DNA of 64,000 nucleotides from Nereocystis luetkeana (taxonomy: Eukaryota > Sar > Phaeophyceae > Laminariales > Laminariaceae): contig JARUPZ010000016.1 of NCBI GenBank assembly GCA_031213475.1, positions 682,001 to 746,000 of the forward strand. Reading direction: 5' to 3'. Position numbers and translations under genes: made by a program. The notes below the pieces were generated by a model, which had not been told where the DNA came from, ran no database searches, and saw only the letters and a program-made list of their open reading frames with translations. Positions 12,200-23,900 of this stretch are shown in pieces (the first letter of the stretch is position 1; every line of letters begins with the position of its first letter).

Positions 12200-13414
12200 A
12201 CTCATCGTCGAGTTTATCATGGTCGAACTGGGGAACCTTGCAACACAATCTGCCGTGCGTTCCGTTTGTGAGCTCTCGTCGACAGCCGTATCAGCACGGC
12301 TGCCTCCGTCCCCCACCGGCTCCCCCTTCCCCTTGCCGCCAAACCGTAGAGGAAATTTTCTGCTGCATGGCGTGGCCAGCTTTTCTCCGCCTCCTGCCTA
12401 TACCACCTCGCGATAACCTATGCCACCTCACCACGAAACAGCCCGCCGCTTCGACGACCCCCCGATCGCACTTGCCACCCTTTTTAGCCGCTGTGCACTG
12501 CAGCACAAACACCAAAACCGCCGAAAGAATGGAGATAAAAGGGGAGTGTCAAGAGGTAACGTCATACTCGTGAGTCTAGAGTTGAAGTCATACTCGTGAA
12601 AACCCACTATATTTACGGTATTTCTTTTTGCCGTATGAATAGGAGTAGAATACGTTTGATTTCGCATTGTTTATATCGAGCCTTAAACGAGGTGGTTGAA
12701 AAAAAGCAAGAACTAGCTCGTCGTAGGTCTGTTTTTCGGTTGGACAATAACGGTGAACAAAATCACAAACACTGCTAATAATACTTATCTTATATGCTCG
12801 CCGGCCTCACGCGGGCAGTGAGAGGTGGAACAAAATTCCTGTCTTGCGAGTAATACGTATGCACCCTTGCTTTGTTTTCACATTCATCGCCTTGTTTGCT
12901 GTGCTTTCATGTGTCGTGCGTGTGCGGGAAGTGATTAGAAGTCTAGCCCACCGAGACGAGTTGGTGATAGCAAACCGAATTTCACTCCGAGGAATAATAC
13001 TGATGAATAGGCTAAGTTGAGAGTTAAGAACCGCTACGCGCGGCAGCATTGTTTTCGGCTCTGGTTGCAGAAGGGCAGCGTCATTGATGGATGGGGGGTG
13101 GGTCGGGGTTCGGGGTATGTCCTGGAGCCCTGATGTACTACTTGTCCGATGGACACTTTGCGTATTCAGGACGAGGAGCGGCGGCCAAGGTTGACGGAAA
13201 TGTGTTCAAATGTAAATGACGATTTGGATGCCTTTTTTCGGTCACGTATGTATACGGTAGGAGAGGATCTGAGGAGCTAGGAGGGCTGAAACGGTGGCGG
13301 TCGTGCCACCTTTCTAAGAAACGTTTACAGCGCAGAACTCGCTCTCGTCCAGTGTTGGTAAGCAACTAAACAAGAAGGCTTGTTGTTGCTCGTTTAGGTT
13401 GCTTTTTCAGAAGC
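12200..13414. other. No gene recognised
   Basis: A C-rich segment at 12290-12480 gives open frames on both strands without a protein signature; the rest is unremarkable. Confidence 0.4.
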
Positions 13415-13801
13415 ATGATCAAAACAACAAGGCCGTGCTTATTTGCTTTTTTCAAGATTAGTAAACCTCGAAGCCTAGATTTGTTGATTGTTTCGTGCTT
13501 ATTTCCTTCTTATGGATTATTGTTGTTCATACTTTGGCGACGCGGCACTGCAGTATACCCCCGTCGGCAAGTGATAGGGACAGAGGAGGCCGCCCCGCTC
13601 GTCGTCGTCTATGGCATGGATGGGGAGAGGTGGTACACATCGACAAAGCAGTTCCAGGAAATATCCTTGCAAGTTGCTGAGGCTGTGCGAAAAGTGCTTT
13701 GGGGAAAAAATGCTCGTGGACGACAACACCTCCCCTTATTGCCGATGGTGATAGTTGACGACGCACGTCCCGCGTCAATAAAGGGCTCGGACGGACCCTA
13801 G
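13415..13801 (+). CDS. Candidate small protein or exon
   Basis: An open frame from ATG, 128 codons. The first ~50 residues contain a hydrophobic stretch (LLIVSCLFPSYGLLLFIL). From about 13585 the GC content and coding feel rise (EAAPLVVVYGMDGERWY, then ISLQVAEAVRKVLWG). The second half may be a true exon with an acceptor near GGGACAG at 13583. No family is recognised and no partner exon was identified. Confidence 0.25.
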   Translation: MIKTTRPCLFAFFKISKPRSLDLLIVSCLFPSYGLLLFILWRRGTAVYPRRQVIGTEEAAPLVVVYGMDGERWYTSTKQFQEISLQVAEAVRKVLWGKNARGRQHLPLLPMVIVDDARPASIKGSDGP

Positions 13802-15189
13802 TGCAGAGCGTCAAGCGGGATCTGTTGTCAGCCGATGCACTGCCATCCCTGGCGCCATTCATAACGAAGAAACTCGAACGCCGAAGGCACTACTACGTAC
13901 GGTGTGGTCCAGCTGTTATGGTCTGTGTGCTGTGTGCTGCGTGCTTGGCTACTGCTTGGAAAAATTGTCAGGAGACTACGTCAAGCTGCTTGTGTGACTA
14001 GGCTGTCCGTCTTAGCATATGCACCACCCTCCTGCCTAGGCACACGTCCCCCAACCCCCTGATATAAGATGCCTGATAGTATTTGTGGAAAACCCTATGT
14101 AGTTTTTAGTGTGATTCGGCGGTTGTACGAGGCTTACTGGCCGCCTATTGTGGGAGACGAAACCAGGACAGGAAATTTCAACACTTTCGCTGGCTTTTGC
14201 TCCCTAGGACGCTAATAAAATTCCCCTGATATCTCAACGTGCCAGTGGTCAAGTTTTTCGAGAGGGGATCTTCTAGTGGTATTGCACGATTTTCCAGACT
14301 CGAATTTCCAACCGATGGCCAACTCAGGTCTACAGGCCCAGTTTCGATTTTCGTATCGAAACCGCGTGAAAAATACGAAACTGGCGACAAGCTCCGTTTT
14401 TTCATCGAAACCAGGTGAAAACTCGACATTGAGCCAGCTGACCATGCGTTGGAACTCCAAGCCTACAAAATCGGCTAGTACCACTCGACTCCTCTCGAAA
14501 ATTGACCCATAGCTCTTGGAGAGGGCAGGGGACATTTTTTAGCTTTTTAGCGCCCCTGGCAGAAAAAGGCTGCGAAGATGTTGAAAAAAGCTGCTCTCAT
14601 TTTAATACGTTTTTTTGCTACAGATCTGAACGCGATTTTTGTGAAGAACAAAAACAAAAACTAAATGGCGCAACGTAATATAAATATATGTTTTTCGATA
14701 TTCTGTTCACGCGTTCCCCCCAAAACCGGGGATTTTTCGATCAAGTCCACGGATTTTGCTGTCTATCTAGGCTGTCTGTCTGCGAGGCATTTTGCCTTGA
14801 CGCTATCTGTCAACGGGTGAAAGTACTGTCATATTTTCTGCCTGGGGCACGGGGGTATCGTGAGCTTTGAACCATTCCCGCCATGAAAACGCCTTCTATT
14901 TATCTACAAACAATCGCATACCCACGCTTAATCAAGCAACAAAACACTTGAATAAACAATCAACAAAGCAACCCCTTTTTTGGTTTGCTTACAATGCTGC
15001 TCTCATAAATAGGGGGATGAATATTTCTTCTTCTTTTTTGTCCTCCGGGTCTATCTATCTATCTATCTATGCGCTCGGATCCCCCCGCCCCCCCCCTTTC
15101 AAAGGGTGAGTGTGTTTGTTGCTATTAATAGTAGGGCATAAACTCTTGAGACTCCCGGGAACCAAACCTGCGGTTGTTTTTGGTTTTAC
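13802..15189. other. No gene seen
   Basis: Contains a small inverted repeat GTTTCGATTTTCGTATCGAAAC-like at 14340 (arms GTTTCGAT/ATCGAAAC) and a short TCTA run at 15050. Confidence 0.4.
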
Positions 15190-15320
15190 TGGGATATGGA
15201 CCCAGGTACCCTGATACTCGAGTAGATACCCGCCGGATACCCTCATACTCGGGTAGATACCCGGGTACTCTCATACTCGGGTAGGTACCCTCATACTCGG
15301 TTAGGTACCTGGGTACCCTT
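15190..15320 (+). repeat. TACCC/ACTCGGGTA minisatellite
   Basis: Repeated blocks of CTCATACTCGGGTAGATACC and variants, roughly 20-35 bp apart. Confidence 0.7.
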
Positions 15321-16419
15321 AGATAATACCTGGTAAACCCTGCTGTTACAAAACACACCCTGACCCTCGTCTTCCTTCCTCCAATTCCGTTTTTATGAGC
15401 GCGTTGTATCAAGAGTCTCGCCCCCAGGGAAGGATAGACTGTGGCGGCACCATTGATTGATGAACCAAACAAACACTATAAACAACACTAGAAAAACCCC
15501 TCACCAAACCAACAAAGCCAACGCGAAACGCACGCGGGAGAAACTGCCTATTCACTGCGGTATAGCACTGCATGCACTGATGTGTCATGTGTGTAGTGTG
15601 CAGTAGTAGGGAAAAAACTATCTCGGCTGCTACATACAGTAGTAAGTATTTGTACAGCTGTGCTTACACGGGGAAAAAAAAACTAACGCGGACATTGAAC
15701 ATGCACATACATACGCCCAGCTTCAGCTGCTACATACATACCAGGTACAGTACGAGCAGTATTAATAGTACGGCTGGTTAGTGGACAGATCCATCATGCG
15801 TTTTTACCTTGTATTCTGGGTAATAGGATCTGTATGATGAAACGGCTGGCTCTCTTGCATACCAACAAACAGTACCGGCAAAATATGTACCGGTTCGTAG
15901 GTAGGTGCAGAGGACCCAGCCAGATCCACAGCAAAAGCACCAACCGGTATAGTAGTGAATCGTGATTCACCTGTTGTTGTTCTTCGACGGCGCGGCATGT
16001 GACGGAGCGATAACCATGAAACAGCAACAGACACCGGGTTATCTGCTATTTTCTGGTTACACCGGGGGGCGCTTTTCCTTCTCGTGTGCGGTACCGTTGT
16101 ATCACCATGTCCGGAAATAAATGCAGAAATCGTGTACAGAGTAGTACCAAACGGCCCTGACATTTTTTTTCCCGGACAGAGATGTATTCGCTATGACTTC
16201 GTGTGAGCCTCCCCCCCCCCTGTTCACAACCTAAATCGCCCTCTTGTGACCACCCTCTTGTGGCCTTTATCGAACAGAAAACCACACTTACTTATCTCTT
16301 TCTTGTACTCTGGATTGCACACAAAAATCAAGACAAAAATCTATCATCCCCTCATCGTCATGGCATCATCAGCAGGAGCATCGTCTGATCATCCGTGTCT
16401 GGCGGCTGGTACCGCCACC

Positions 16420-16545
16420 ACTACAACTACTACAACAAACTGCTTTTGGTTCGAACGCCGCTGCAGCAAGCGACACCACCAGCAGCAACAACAGCAACAA
16501 CAGTAGTAACAAGAGCAGCAGCGACAACAGCGGCGGCGGCGGCGA
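16420..16545 (+). repeat. Trinucleotide-rich tract (ACT/CAG/CAA/GCG)
   Basis: Successive short runs of ACTACA, CAGCAACAACAG and GGCGGCGGCGG. No supported gene. Confidence 0.7.
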
Positions 16546-16630
16546 AAAGGAAGAAGTCGGGGTACTGACGGTGAGGGTGTTCCGCTAGTCTGTACCAAGG
16601 TACTTGTACAGTATGTACAGTTGTAGTGTC

Positions 16631-16973
16631 GCCCCGGTGGTTCAAGTGGTTAACCTCGAATTTTACTTGTGTTTGAGTCCTAGGTTCGAGCCATGGGTGG
16701 GTCGGACATTTGACTTTATTTGCAAAAATAAAAATAAAAAAGGGTTCAATTGTTGAGAGCGCCTTGCAGCGTGGGTAGGCACAATTCGATGCGAGTCGAC
16801 GAGGGAAGAAAGGCTGAAATCTTCTCGCGATAAAAAGGAAGGTTCGTACCGTAGCGGGAAGGGGGTAGAAGAGCCTGCTATGTGACCCCGGATCTGAGTT
16901 ACGAGTTGGAAGGAGAGAGAGAAGAAGATGTGCGAAGATAATAAATGGGATGAGCAAAAAAAAAAAAAAAAAA
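16631..16973 (+). mobile_element. tRNA-headed SINE, full-length copy
   Basis: The head has Pol III-like boxes: A box TGGTTCAAGTGGTTAA near 16638 and B box GGTTCGAGCC near 16683. The body contains CGATGCGAGTCGACGAGG, TCTTCTCGCGATAAAAA and CCGGATCTGAGTTACGAG. It ends in an 18-base A tract. Body copies occur at 31016, 37390 and, diverged, 39125. Confidence 0.7.
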
Positions 16974-17269
16974 GTGTAGCTGTGTACTCTGACCGGTAAT
17001 ATAAGCACCGTTTAAAGGCTGATGAATATCTAATGGATATTATATTCCCGGTACAGCATGGGTCTACCGACAAGAAACAGCCGGCCTTGAAACCTACCTG
17101 GTACCAGCGAATTGTGACGCCGTCCTTGATCAATAATACGTACCAGGTACGAAATAATAATACCAGGTACGTACCTGGTACGTTACTGCTTTCTTCCTGT
17201 TCCGGAAGGCAGGGCGGGAATCTATATCGGCGTACACCCGCACGGACCCTGAGGCCGTCTACAAAATTT

Positions 17270-17680
17270 ACCTCATCGTCCCTTACCTACCGTCCCGTCA
17301 TGAAACCTGTACTCTCGTATCATACCTCCCATTTATTTACCGTCTCCCGTCTCCCGTCTTTCGTCGTTGAACACAAGAAATCGTTCCGTCCAGCCGTCTT
17401 GATTTTTCTCCGTGTACCATCCCGTCCTATCGTGGGAAAAAATATTGTACCGTCCCGTCTCGCGCCCCGTCTCGCGTCCCGTCTCGCGTCCCGCCCCGTC
17501 TTGAAAACGTTTTTTTCCTTCACCGTACCGTCCCTTCGTGAAAACATATGTCTACAATTTCCCGTCCCGTCGTGAAAAAATATCGCTGTGTACTCTATAT
17601 ACCGCCCTGTCCTGTCAACAATCCCGTCCTGTCCCGCCCAGCCAACTATTTCGCATCCTCATTTTCCCGTCCCGTCTTTA
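17270..17680 (+). repeat. CCGTCCCGTC-rich degenerate repeat
   Basis: CCGTCCCGTC and variants (CGTCTCGCGTCCCGTCTCGC) recur many times. The long open frames over it are low-complexity artefacts. Confidence 0.65.
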
Positions 17681-17818
17681 CCAAACATGGGCTATACTTC
17701 CGTCCATAGTAGTAGTGATATCACCATGCATGCGCACACCTGGAGGTCGTGGGGCGCGACACTCTCTCTCGCCGTGTACAACGCAGCGGACAACAACAAG
17801 CCTCCCACCGTGCCCTCG

Positions 17819-17861
17819 GGAAGAACTCCGTGTTGTCCATGTTTCAACACGGAGTTCTTCC
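17819..17861. repeat. Perfect 17-bp stem hairpin
   Basis: GGAAGAACTCCGTGTTG, nine-base loop TCCATGTTT, then CAACACGGAGTTCTTCC. Perfect complementarity. No known RNA family recognised. Confidence 0.8.
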
Positions 17862-18227
17862 AGAACACGCCGGGAGCAGCGGCCGTCCGTTACGTGCTAC
17901 CATACACGGCAAGAGCGTCACGTCCCACGACCACCACAGGTGCGAGCATGCATGGTGATTGATGAGTTATCCTACAACAGCTGCAGTTGTGGGCGGAAAT
18001 ACACGAGGAGTATATGTCCGTCCGGACTGGTATTCTTGTACGTTTTTGTAGTCTCCGTGTGTTTGGCGCTTTGTACCAGGTACTTTGCACTTACTTTGTA
18101 TTTTGGCAATACGACGTACTGCAATGGTATTATTAATACAGCAGTAGTTACGTATACCCTCTGTTTCGTCATTATTTCTGCGTGAATTGCTTGTTCTACG
18201 TCCTTCCCCTATCTCTTCCAGTCCCTC

Positions 18228-18336
18228 TATTACGGGGGACCATAGTTAATGGGACCTATGCTATACATCAAAACCTCTATATTTAACCATTTTTACTAAC
18301 AATATTTGGTCCTATTAACTATGGACCCCCGTAATA
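18228..18336. mobile_element. 109-bp MITE copy 1
   Basis: Begins TATTACGGGGGACCATAG and ends CTATGGACCCCCGTAATA, arms of nearly 30 bases with an AT-rich centre. Terminal TA suggests TA target duplication as in Tc1/mariner-type elements (inference). No coding capacity. Confidence 0.8.
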
Positions 18337-18411
18337 CTGCAGCCATCTCTCTCTTCCTTTTATTCTCCATCCTTCTTCTTCCGGTCTCTCTCTGCGCTGT
18401 CTCTATCTTTT

Positions 18412-18760
18412 AGCTCTATCTCTATCTCTTGTATCTCTATTTCATCTCTATCTCTTGTATCTCTATTTCATTTCTATCCCTTGTATCTCTATTTCATCTC
18501 TATCCCTTGTATCTCTATTTCATCTCTATCTCTTGTATCTCTATTTCATCTCTATCTCTTGTATCTCTATTTCATCTCTATCTCTTGTATCTCTATTTCA
18601 TCTCTATCCCTTGTATCTCTATTTCATCTCTATCCCTTGTATCTCTATTTCATCTCTATCTCTTGTATCTCTATTTCATCTCTATCTCTTGTATCTCTAT
18701 TTCATCTCTATCTCTTATATCTATGCAATCTCTATCTCTTATCTCTATTTCATCTCTATT
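18412..18760 (+). repeat. 26-bp pyrimidine minisatellite
   Basis: The unit TTGTATCTCTATTTCATC plus TCTATCTC is repeated about 12 times with minor C/T changes. Because 26 is not a multiple of three, all three forward frames read through most of it. Confidence 0.9.
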
Positions 18761-19648
18761 TCTCCCCCTGCCTCTCCCTGTTGCCTTGAAAAACTGATAG
18801 CTACAGTACGTATTCTTCTTGATGCGTGTTTTTGATCGTCGTTATATTCGGCTGGCTCAACTCGACATTCCGTCCTAGGCTGCTTGTAATATATGTTCTG
18901 TTGGTACATGTTATCTTGTTCGGCTTGTTTTTCCAGATTTTCGACCAGGGTACGTTGTCGCTGCTTTTGCTCACCTCGAATAATTAGCGACGATTTCGGG
19001 TTCTCTGTCTCACAGTGTGTGACCACGTACTTTGATGCGCAGGTAGATGGGTCGGCGATGATTCCCACCGTGGATGCTATAGTACCGAATGAAGCATCGT
19101 AGACTGATATTTTCTGTAAAAAAAAAAAATTATTGCTGGACCTTTATTTCACCCTGTTTTGTTATTAACCGCGTATATATGCCTGTGGTACCTGGTACGG
19201 TGAAATATGTTATATCCACGCAAAAGGCTCTAGTAGTGTGCACACCCAATAAAAAAACGAGCAATAAAAAAGGCGAGCTGAGACTTACAAGAAAATAATA
19301 ATTCGAGAGTCGTTATACTGATGTTTTTATAGAACGCACCTATTCTCGAAATATTACACTCAGCCTGGATCAGCTTTCCTGTATATTATTACTACTAATA
19401 GTATTTTAACAGGTGTCTTGTACCGTCACACCACCACTTCCTCCATGTTGGCTCTTCTCTTGCACGCTGTTACGTGTAGCAGCACCACAATTTGTTGTAC
19501 TTGTAAAAAGCTTTGTCGTTGAACCTTTCACCCCCTGCTTTGCCACTAACTATTGCCCTATGAGCGATTGCAGCTAAGGGCATGACCTTAAGATAACGAT
19601 AACCGGCACTGCACCGCTTCCCTACGATGTTCGCTGCTTGATGTTGTT

Positions 19649-20023
19649 GTGCCCTGTCCCTCCCTTGTGCGTAATATACCCCACAGTACGGTCTTCAACC
19701 TCACGCAGGTGCAGCACCAGCAACAGCAGCAACAGCATCAGCTACAGCGCTCCTCCTCCTCCTCCTCCTCCTCCTCCTCCTCCTCCTCCTCCTCCTCCTT
19801 CTCCTCCGACGGCGACGTTGTCGTGCACCTTTCACAACACTTTTTTTCGTCGAAGTTCACGCCAAGAAGCTGGTCGTCAGCATACTCAGTCCGGTTTTGT
19901 CCAGCGAAGGACACGAAAAAGGTCATCAAGGCCGTTCTGACACGCGCGACAGAGGTTGTGCCAGAGAAGCTATCACGCACGTCCTCGACCGGGGCCTGCC
20001 GGAGGTACCCGCCAGAACCATGA
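19649..20023 (+). CDS. Candidate Gln/Ser-rich protein fragment
   Basis: The frame contains a Gln/His run, then poly-Ser from a TCC microsatellite (19749-19803), then SDGDVVVHLSQHFFSSKF and a basic tail. An overlapping second frame (19897-20172) is also open with balanced composition (TMKQLHDTDLLQSTLRGV), so a frameshift or splice could join them. It lies just 5' of the 20.96-26.27 kb array. No family is recognised. Confidence 0.25.
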   Translation: MPCPSLVRNIPHSTVFNLTQVQHQQQQQQHQLQRSSSSSSSSSSSSSSSSFSSDGDVVVHLSQHFFSSKFTPRSWSSAYSVRFCPAKDTKKVIKAVLTRATEVVPEKLSRTSSTGACRRYPPEP

Positions 20024-20959
20024 AGCAACTCCACGACACGGACTTGCTTCAAAGCACACTGAGAGGGGTGGTCGTGCGTCACGTCCTGTACGGTTTGCCC
20101 AAGAGCGTCTCATGCCGCGACGTCCAGTTGCGCGCATGCGTGTTGGTACTCCCTCGCTGGACTGAACGGTGATCAACGTGTGATGTTAAACTTCAGGCTC
20201 AAACGAGTACTATGTTCCCGTCCAGGGCGGCACTCCGGCATGTTCTCTTCTTATCTACCAGTATGTGTGTTGTGTTTGGGATTTTGGTCATAATATCATA
20301 TATATATATTATATGTATATCATATCATATATATATATTTGGTAATTTCTTCTTGTCTGTTCTTCTTCCGGTCTCTCTCTCTTCTTGTTGTTGCTTCGTC
20401 CGTGCAGTAGATACGAACCGTCCCTCTTCATCACGTGTTCTTCTTGCATGCTGTTTTATAATCTTTTCTATTATGCGTGCGGTCTCATTCTGATCTCAGG
20501 GTTCCAAAACTGACGCGTCCTACGACAGATGTAGCACTTCTTAGGCCGAAACGGTTCTGGTTGATCGGGCTCAAAGGCGAGGGCGTCACACGGACAAGTA
20601 CATAATCGTCGAGGTGTCCAACTCGGCGCCACTGTCATCGACTAGTAGCTTCTCATCGACGAGGGCGTCAAGCGATGATAAATAAATGGGAAACGTCCTG
20701 GCCGTATATACGTCGCGACCGTTCTCAATGAATGTATTGTTGAAACTAACCCTGTCCCTGTCACATCGCCCTTTTATATGACATATATAGCTTTACGAAG
20801 TACTCGTACCACAACAACACCCGCAATACCCACGCTCTGTTTGAATGCCCCCCACTTCCGCGTCATGACTGTATGTACCCGGACTCCACCTATGAAACCC
20901 CATCCCAGGTGGGAGGCAAGACCAACAGCGAGAAACTGGATCTGATGCATCTCGAGGAT

Positions 20960-23900
20960 GAACGCTTCGTCGACAGCTTCGTGCCCTTACCGCCCGATTC
21001 GGTTTCGCTGTCAACGAATAGCAGCAGCCCTGCCCGGTCCGACGCCCCTGCTCAACGGTCAGGGTGCCGGGCATAGGTCCGTGATTGTCGAGCCGCTCGG
21101 CTTAGTGCCGACTTCACCAGACAGCCATGTTGAGACGACACCTGTCGTCAACGGGGAAACACCGCGGATTCCTCCGACATCAGCAACGGCGAATCATACA
21201 ATGACACGCCCCGGGGTCCGACAAGCTTCCGCTGGCTCTTTCCTCGTCGACCGAGAAGGAAGCCACTGACTCCTCAGCGCCACCCTCACCCAAGACCCAG
21301 GCCAACAAGGCCTACTCGATCGCTGACGAAGTCGCCATGGATGTCTCTAGTATGAACAACGACGACTGTTACTACGACAGCTCCCCGGGGTCCGACAAGC
21401 TCCCGCTGGACCTCTTCTCGTCTGCCGAGAAGCAAACCATGTTCAGCGAGAGGCCGCCCGCCCCCGCGCCGCCATCCCCCATGGTCAACAACCAGGCCAA
21501 GAAGGTCTACTCCATCGCTCAGGAGGTCATTGTGGATGACTCTGGCAGAAGCAGGAACGGCGACGAGGACAACAACGAGTGCTTGAGTCCCAACAAGCCT
21601 CCACCGCCGCTAGACTTGTTAAGACTCAAGCACCCGTCGTCGTCCTCGCCACCGTCCCTTCTTCTGCCAGAGTCATCCTCGACGACTTCCTCTGCGATGG
21701 AGTAGGTCTCCTTGGCCTGGATGTTGGCCATGAGTGATGGCGGCGCGGGAGCGGGGGGCTTCTAGCTGGACACGACGTGCTTCTCGGCAGACGAGAAACG
21801 GTCCAGTAAGAGCTTGCCCGACCCCGGGAAGCTGTCGCCGTAGCAGTCGCCGTTGTTCATACTAGAGACATCCATGGCGACTTCGTCAGCGCTCGAGTAG
21901 GCCTTGTTGGCCTGGGTCTTGGGCGAGGGTGGCGCTGAGGAGTCAGTGGCTTCCTTTTCGGTCGACGAGGAAAGAGCCAGAGGAAGCTTGTCGGACCCCG
22001 GGACGTGGTCATTGTATGAGTCGCCGTTGCTGATGTCGGAGGTGTTCGCGGTGACCCCGTTGACGACAGGTGCCGTCTCAACTTCGCTGCCTGGTGAAGG
22101 CGGCGCTACGTCGAGCGGCCCGACGATCACGCTCGACGGCCACGGACAGGTGCCCGATACCCTGACCTTTATGTAGGGGCGTCGGGCCGGCAGGGCTGCT
22201 GCCATCCGGCGACAGAAGCGCGTCCACGGAGGAGATAGACGCCCGCGATGGCGAGAGCGGCGAGACTGACGGTGTCGTAGCAGACCTCTCATTGCTTGAA
22301 GAGGCCAAGAAGGCCTCCTCCATCGCTGAGAAAGTCGTCGTGGTTGACTCTGGCAGAAGCAGGGACGGCGACGAGGACGACGACCAGCGCTTGAGGTTGA
22401 ACAAGTCTTGGCTGCCGCCCCTTTCCTCTTCGAGTAATGAGGGGTATGCTACGTCACCGCGAGTCCCGCCGCTCTCTCTTGTCATCGCGGGCTTCGACCT
22501 TCTCGAAGCCCGAAATTACGAGAGCGAGCGGCGGGGCTCGCGGTGACGTAGCATACCCCTCATTCCTTGAAGAGAAAAGGCGCGGCAGCGAAGACCTGTT
22601 GAACCTCAAGCACTTGTCGTCGTCCTCGTCGCCGTCCCTGCTTCTGCCAGAATCATCCTCGACAACTTTCTTAGCGATGGAGGAGGCCTTCTTGGCCTCT
22701 TCAAGCAATGAGAGGTTTGCTACGACACCACCAGCCTTGCCGCTCTCGCCATCGCGGGCGTCTATCTCCTCCGTGGACGAGCTGCTGTCACCGGATGGCA
22801 GCAGCCCTGCCGGCCCGACGCCCCTACATAAAGGTCAGGGTGTCGCGCACATGTCCGTGATCGTCGAGCGTGATCGTCGGGCCGCTCGACTTAGCGCCGC
22901 CTTCACCAGGAAACCAAGTTAAGACGGCACCTGCCTGTAGTATGAACAACGGCGACTGTTACGGCCACAGCTCGTGGGAAGCGGCAAGCTCTTACTGGAT
23001 CGTTTCTTGTCTGCCGAGAAGCAAGTCATGTCCAGCAAGATGCCGGCTGCCCCCGCGTCACCATCGCTCATGGTCAACATCCAGGCCAAGAAGGCCTACT
23101 CCATCGCTGAGAAAGTCGTTGTGGATTACTGTGGCAAAAGCAGGGACGGCGTCGAGGACGACGACGGGTGCTTGAGCCTTGACAAGCCTAGCGGCAGCGG
23201 AGGCTTGATGGGACTCAAGCACTCGTCGTTGTCCTCACCGCCGTTCCTGCTTCTACCAGAGTAATCCACAATGATAGAATACCGGCAGCCCTGCCGGCCC
23301 GACGCCTCTGCTCAACGATCAGGGTGTCGGGAACATGTCCTTGATCGTCGAGCCGCTCGACGTAGCGCCGGCCTCACCAGACAGCCAAGTTGAGTCGGAC
23401 CCTGTCGTCAATGGGGGGTCACCGCGGATACCTCCGACATCAGCAAAGACAAATCATACAATGACCGTGTCCCGGGATCCGACAAGCTTCCGGTGGTTCT
23501 TCTCTCGTTGACTGAGAATAAAGCCACTAACTCCTCAGCGCCACCCTCACCCAATAGCCAGGCCAACAAGGCCTACTCGATCGCTGACGAGGTCACCATG
23601 GATGTCTCTAGTATGAACAACGACGACTGCTACGGGTACAGATACCCGAGGTCCGACAAGCTCCCGCTGGACCTTTTCTCGTCTGCCGGGAAGCAAGCTA
23701 TGCCCAGCAAGAAGCCGCCTCCCCCAGCGTCGCCATTACTCATGGTCAACAGCCAGGCCAAGAAGGTCTACTCCATCGCTCAGGAGGTCATTGTGGATGA
23801 CTCTGGCAGAAGCAGGAACGGCGGCGAGGACGACGACGAGTGATTGAGTCCCAACAAGCCTCCACCGCCGCTAGACTTGTTAAGACTCAAGCACTCGTCG

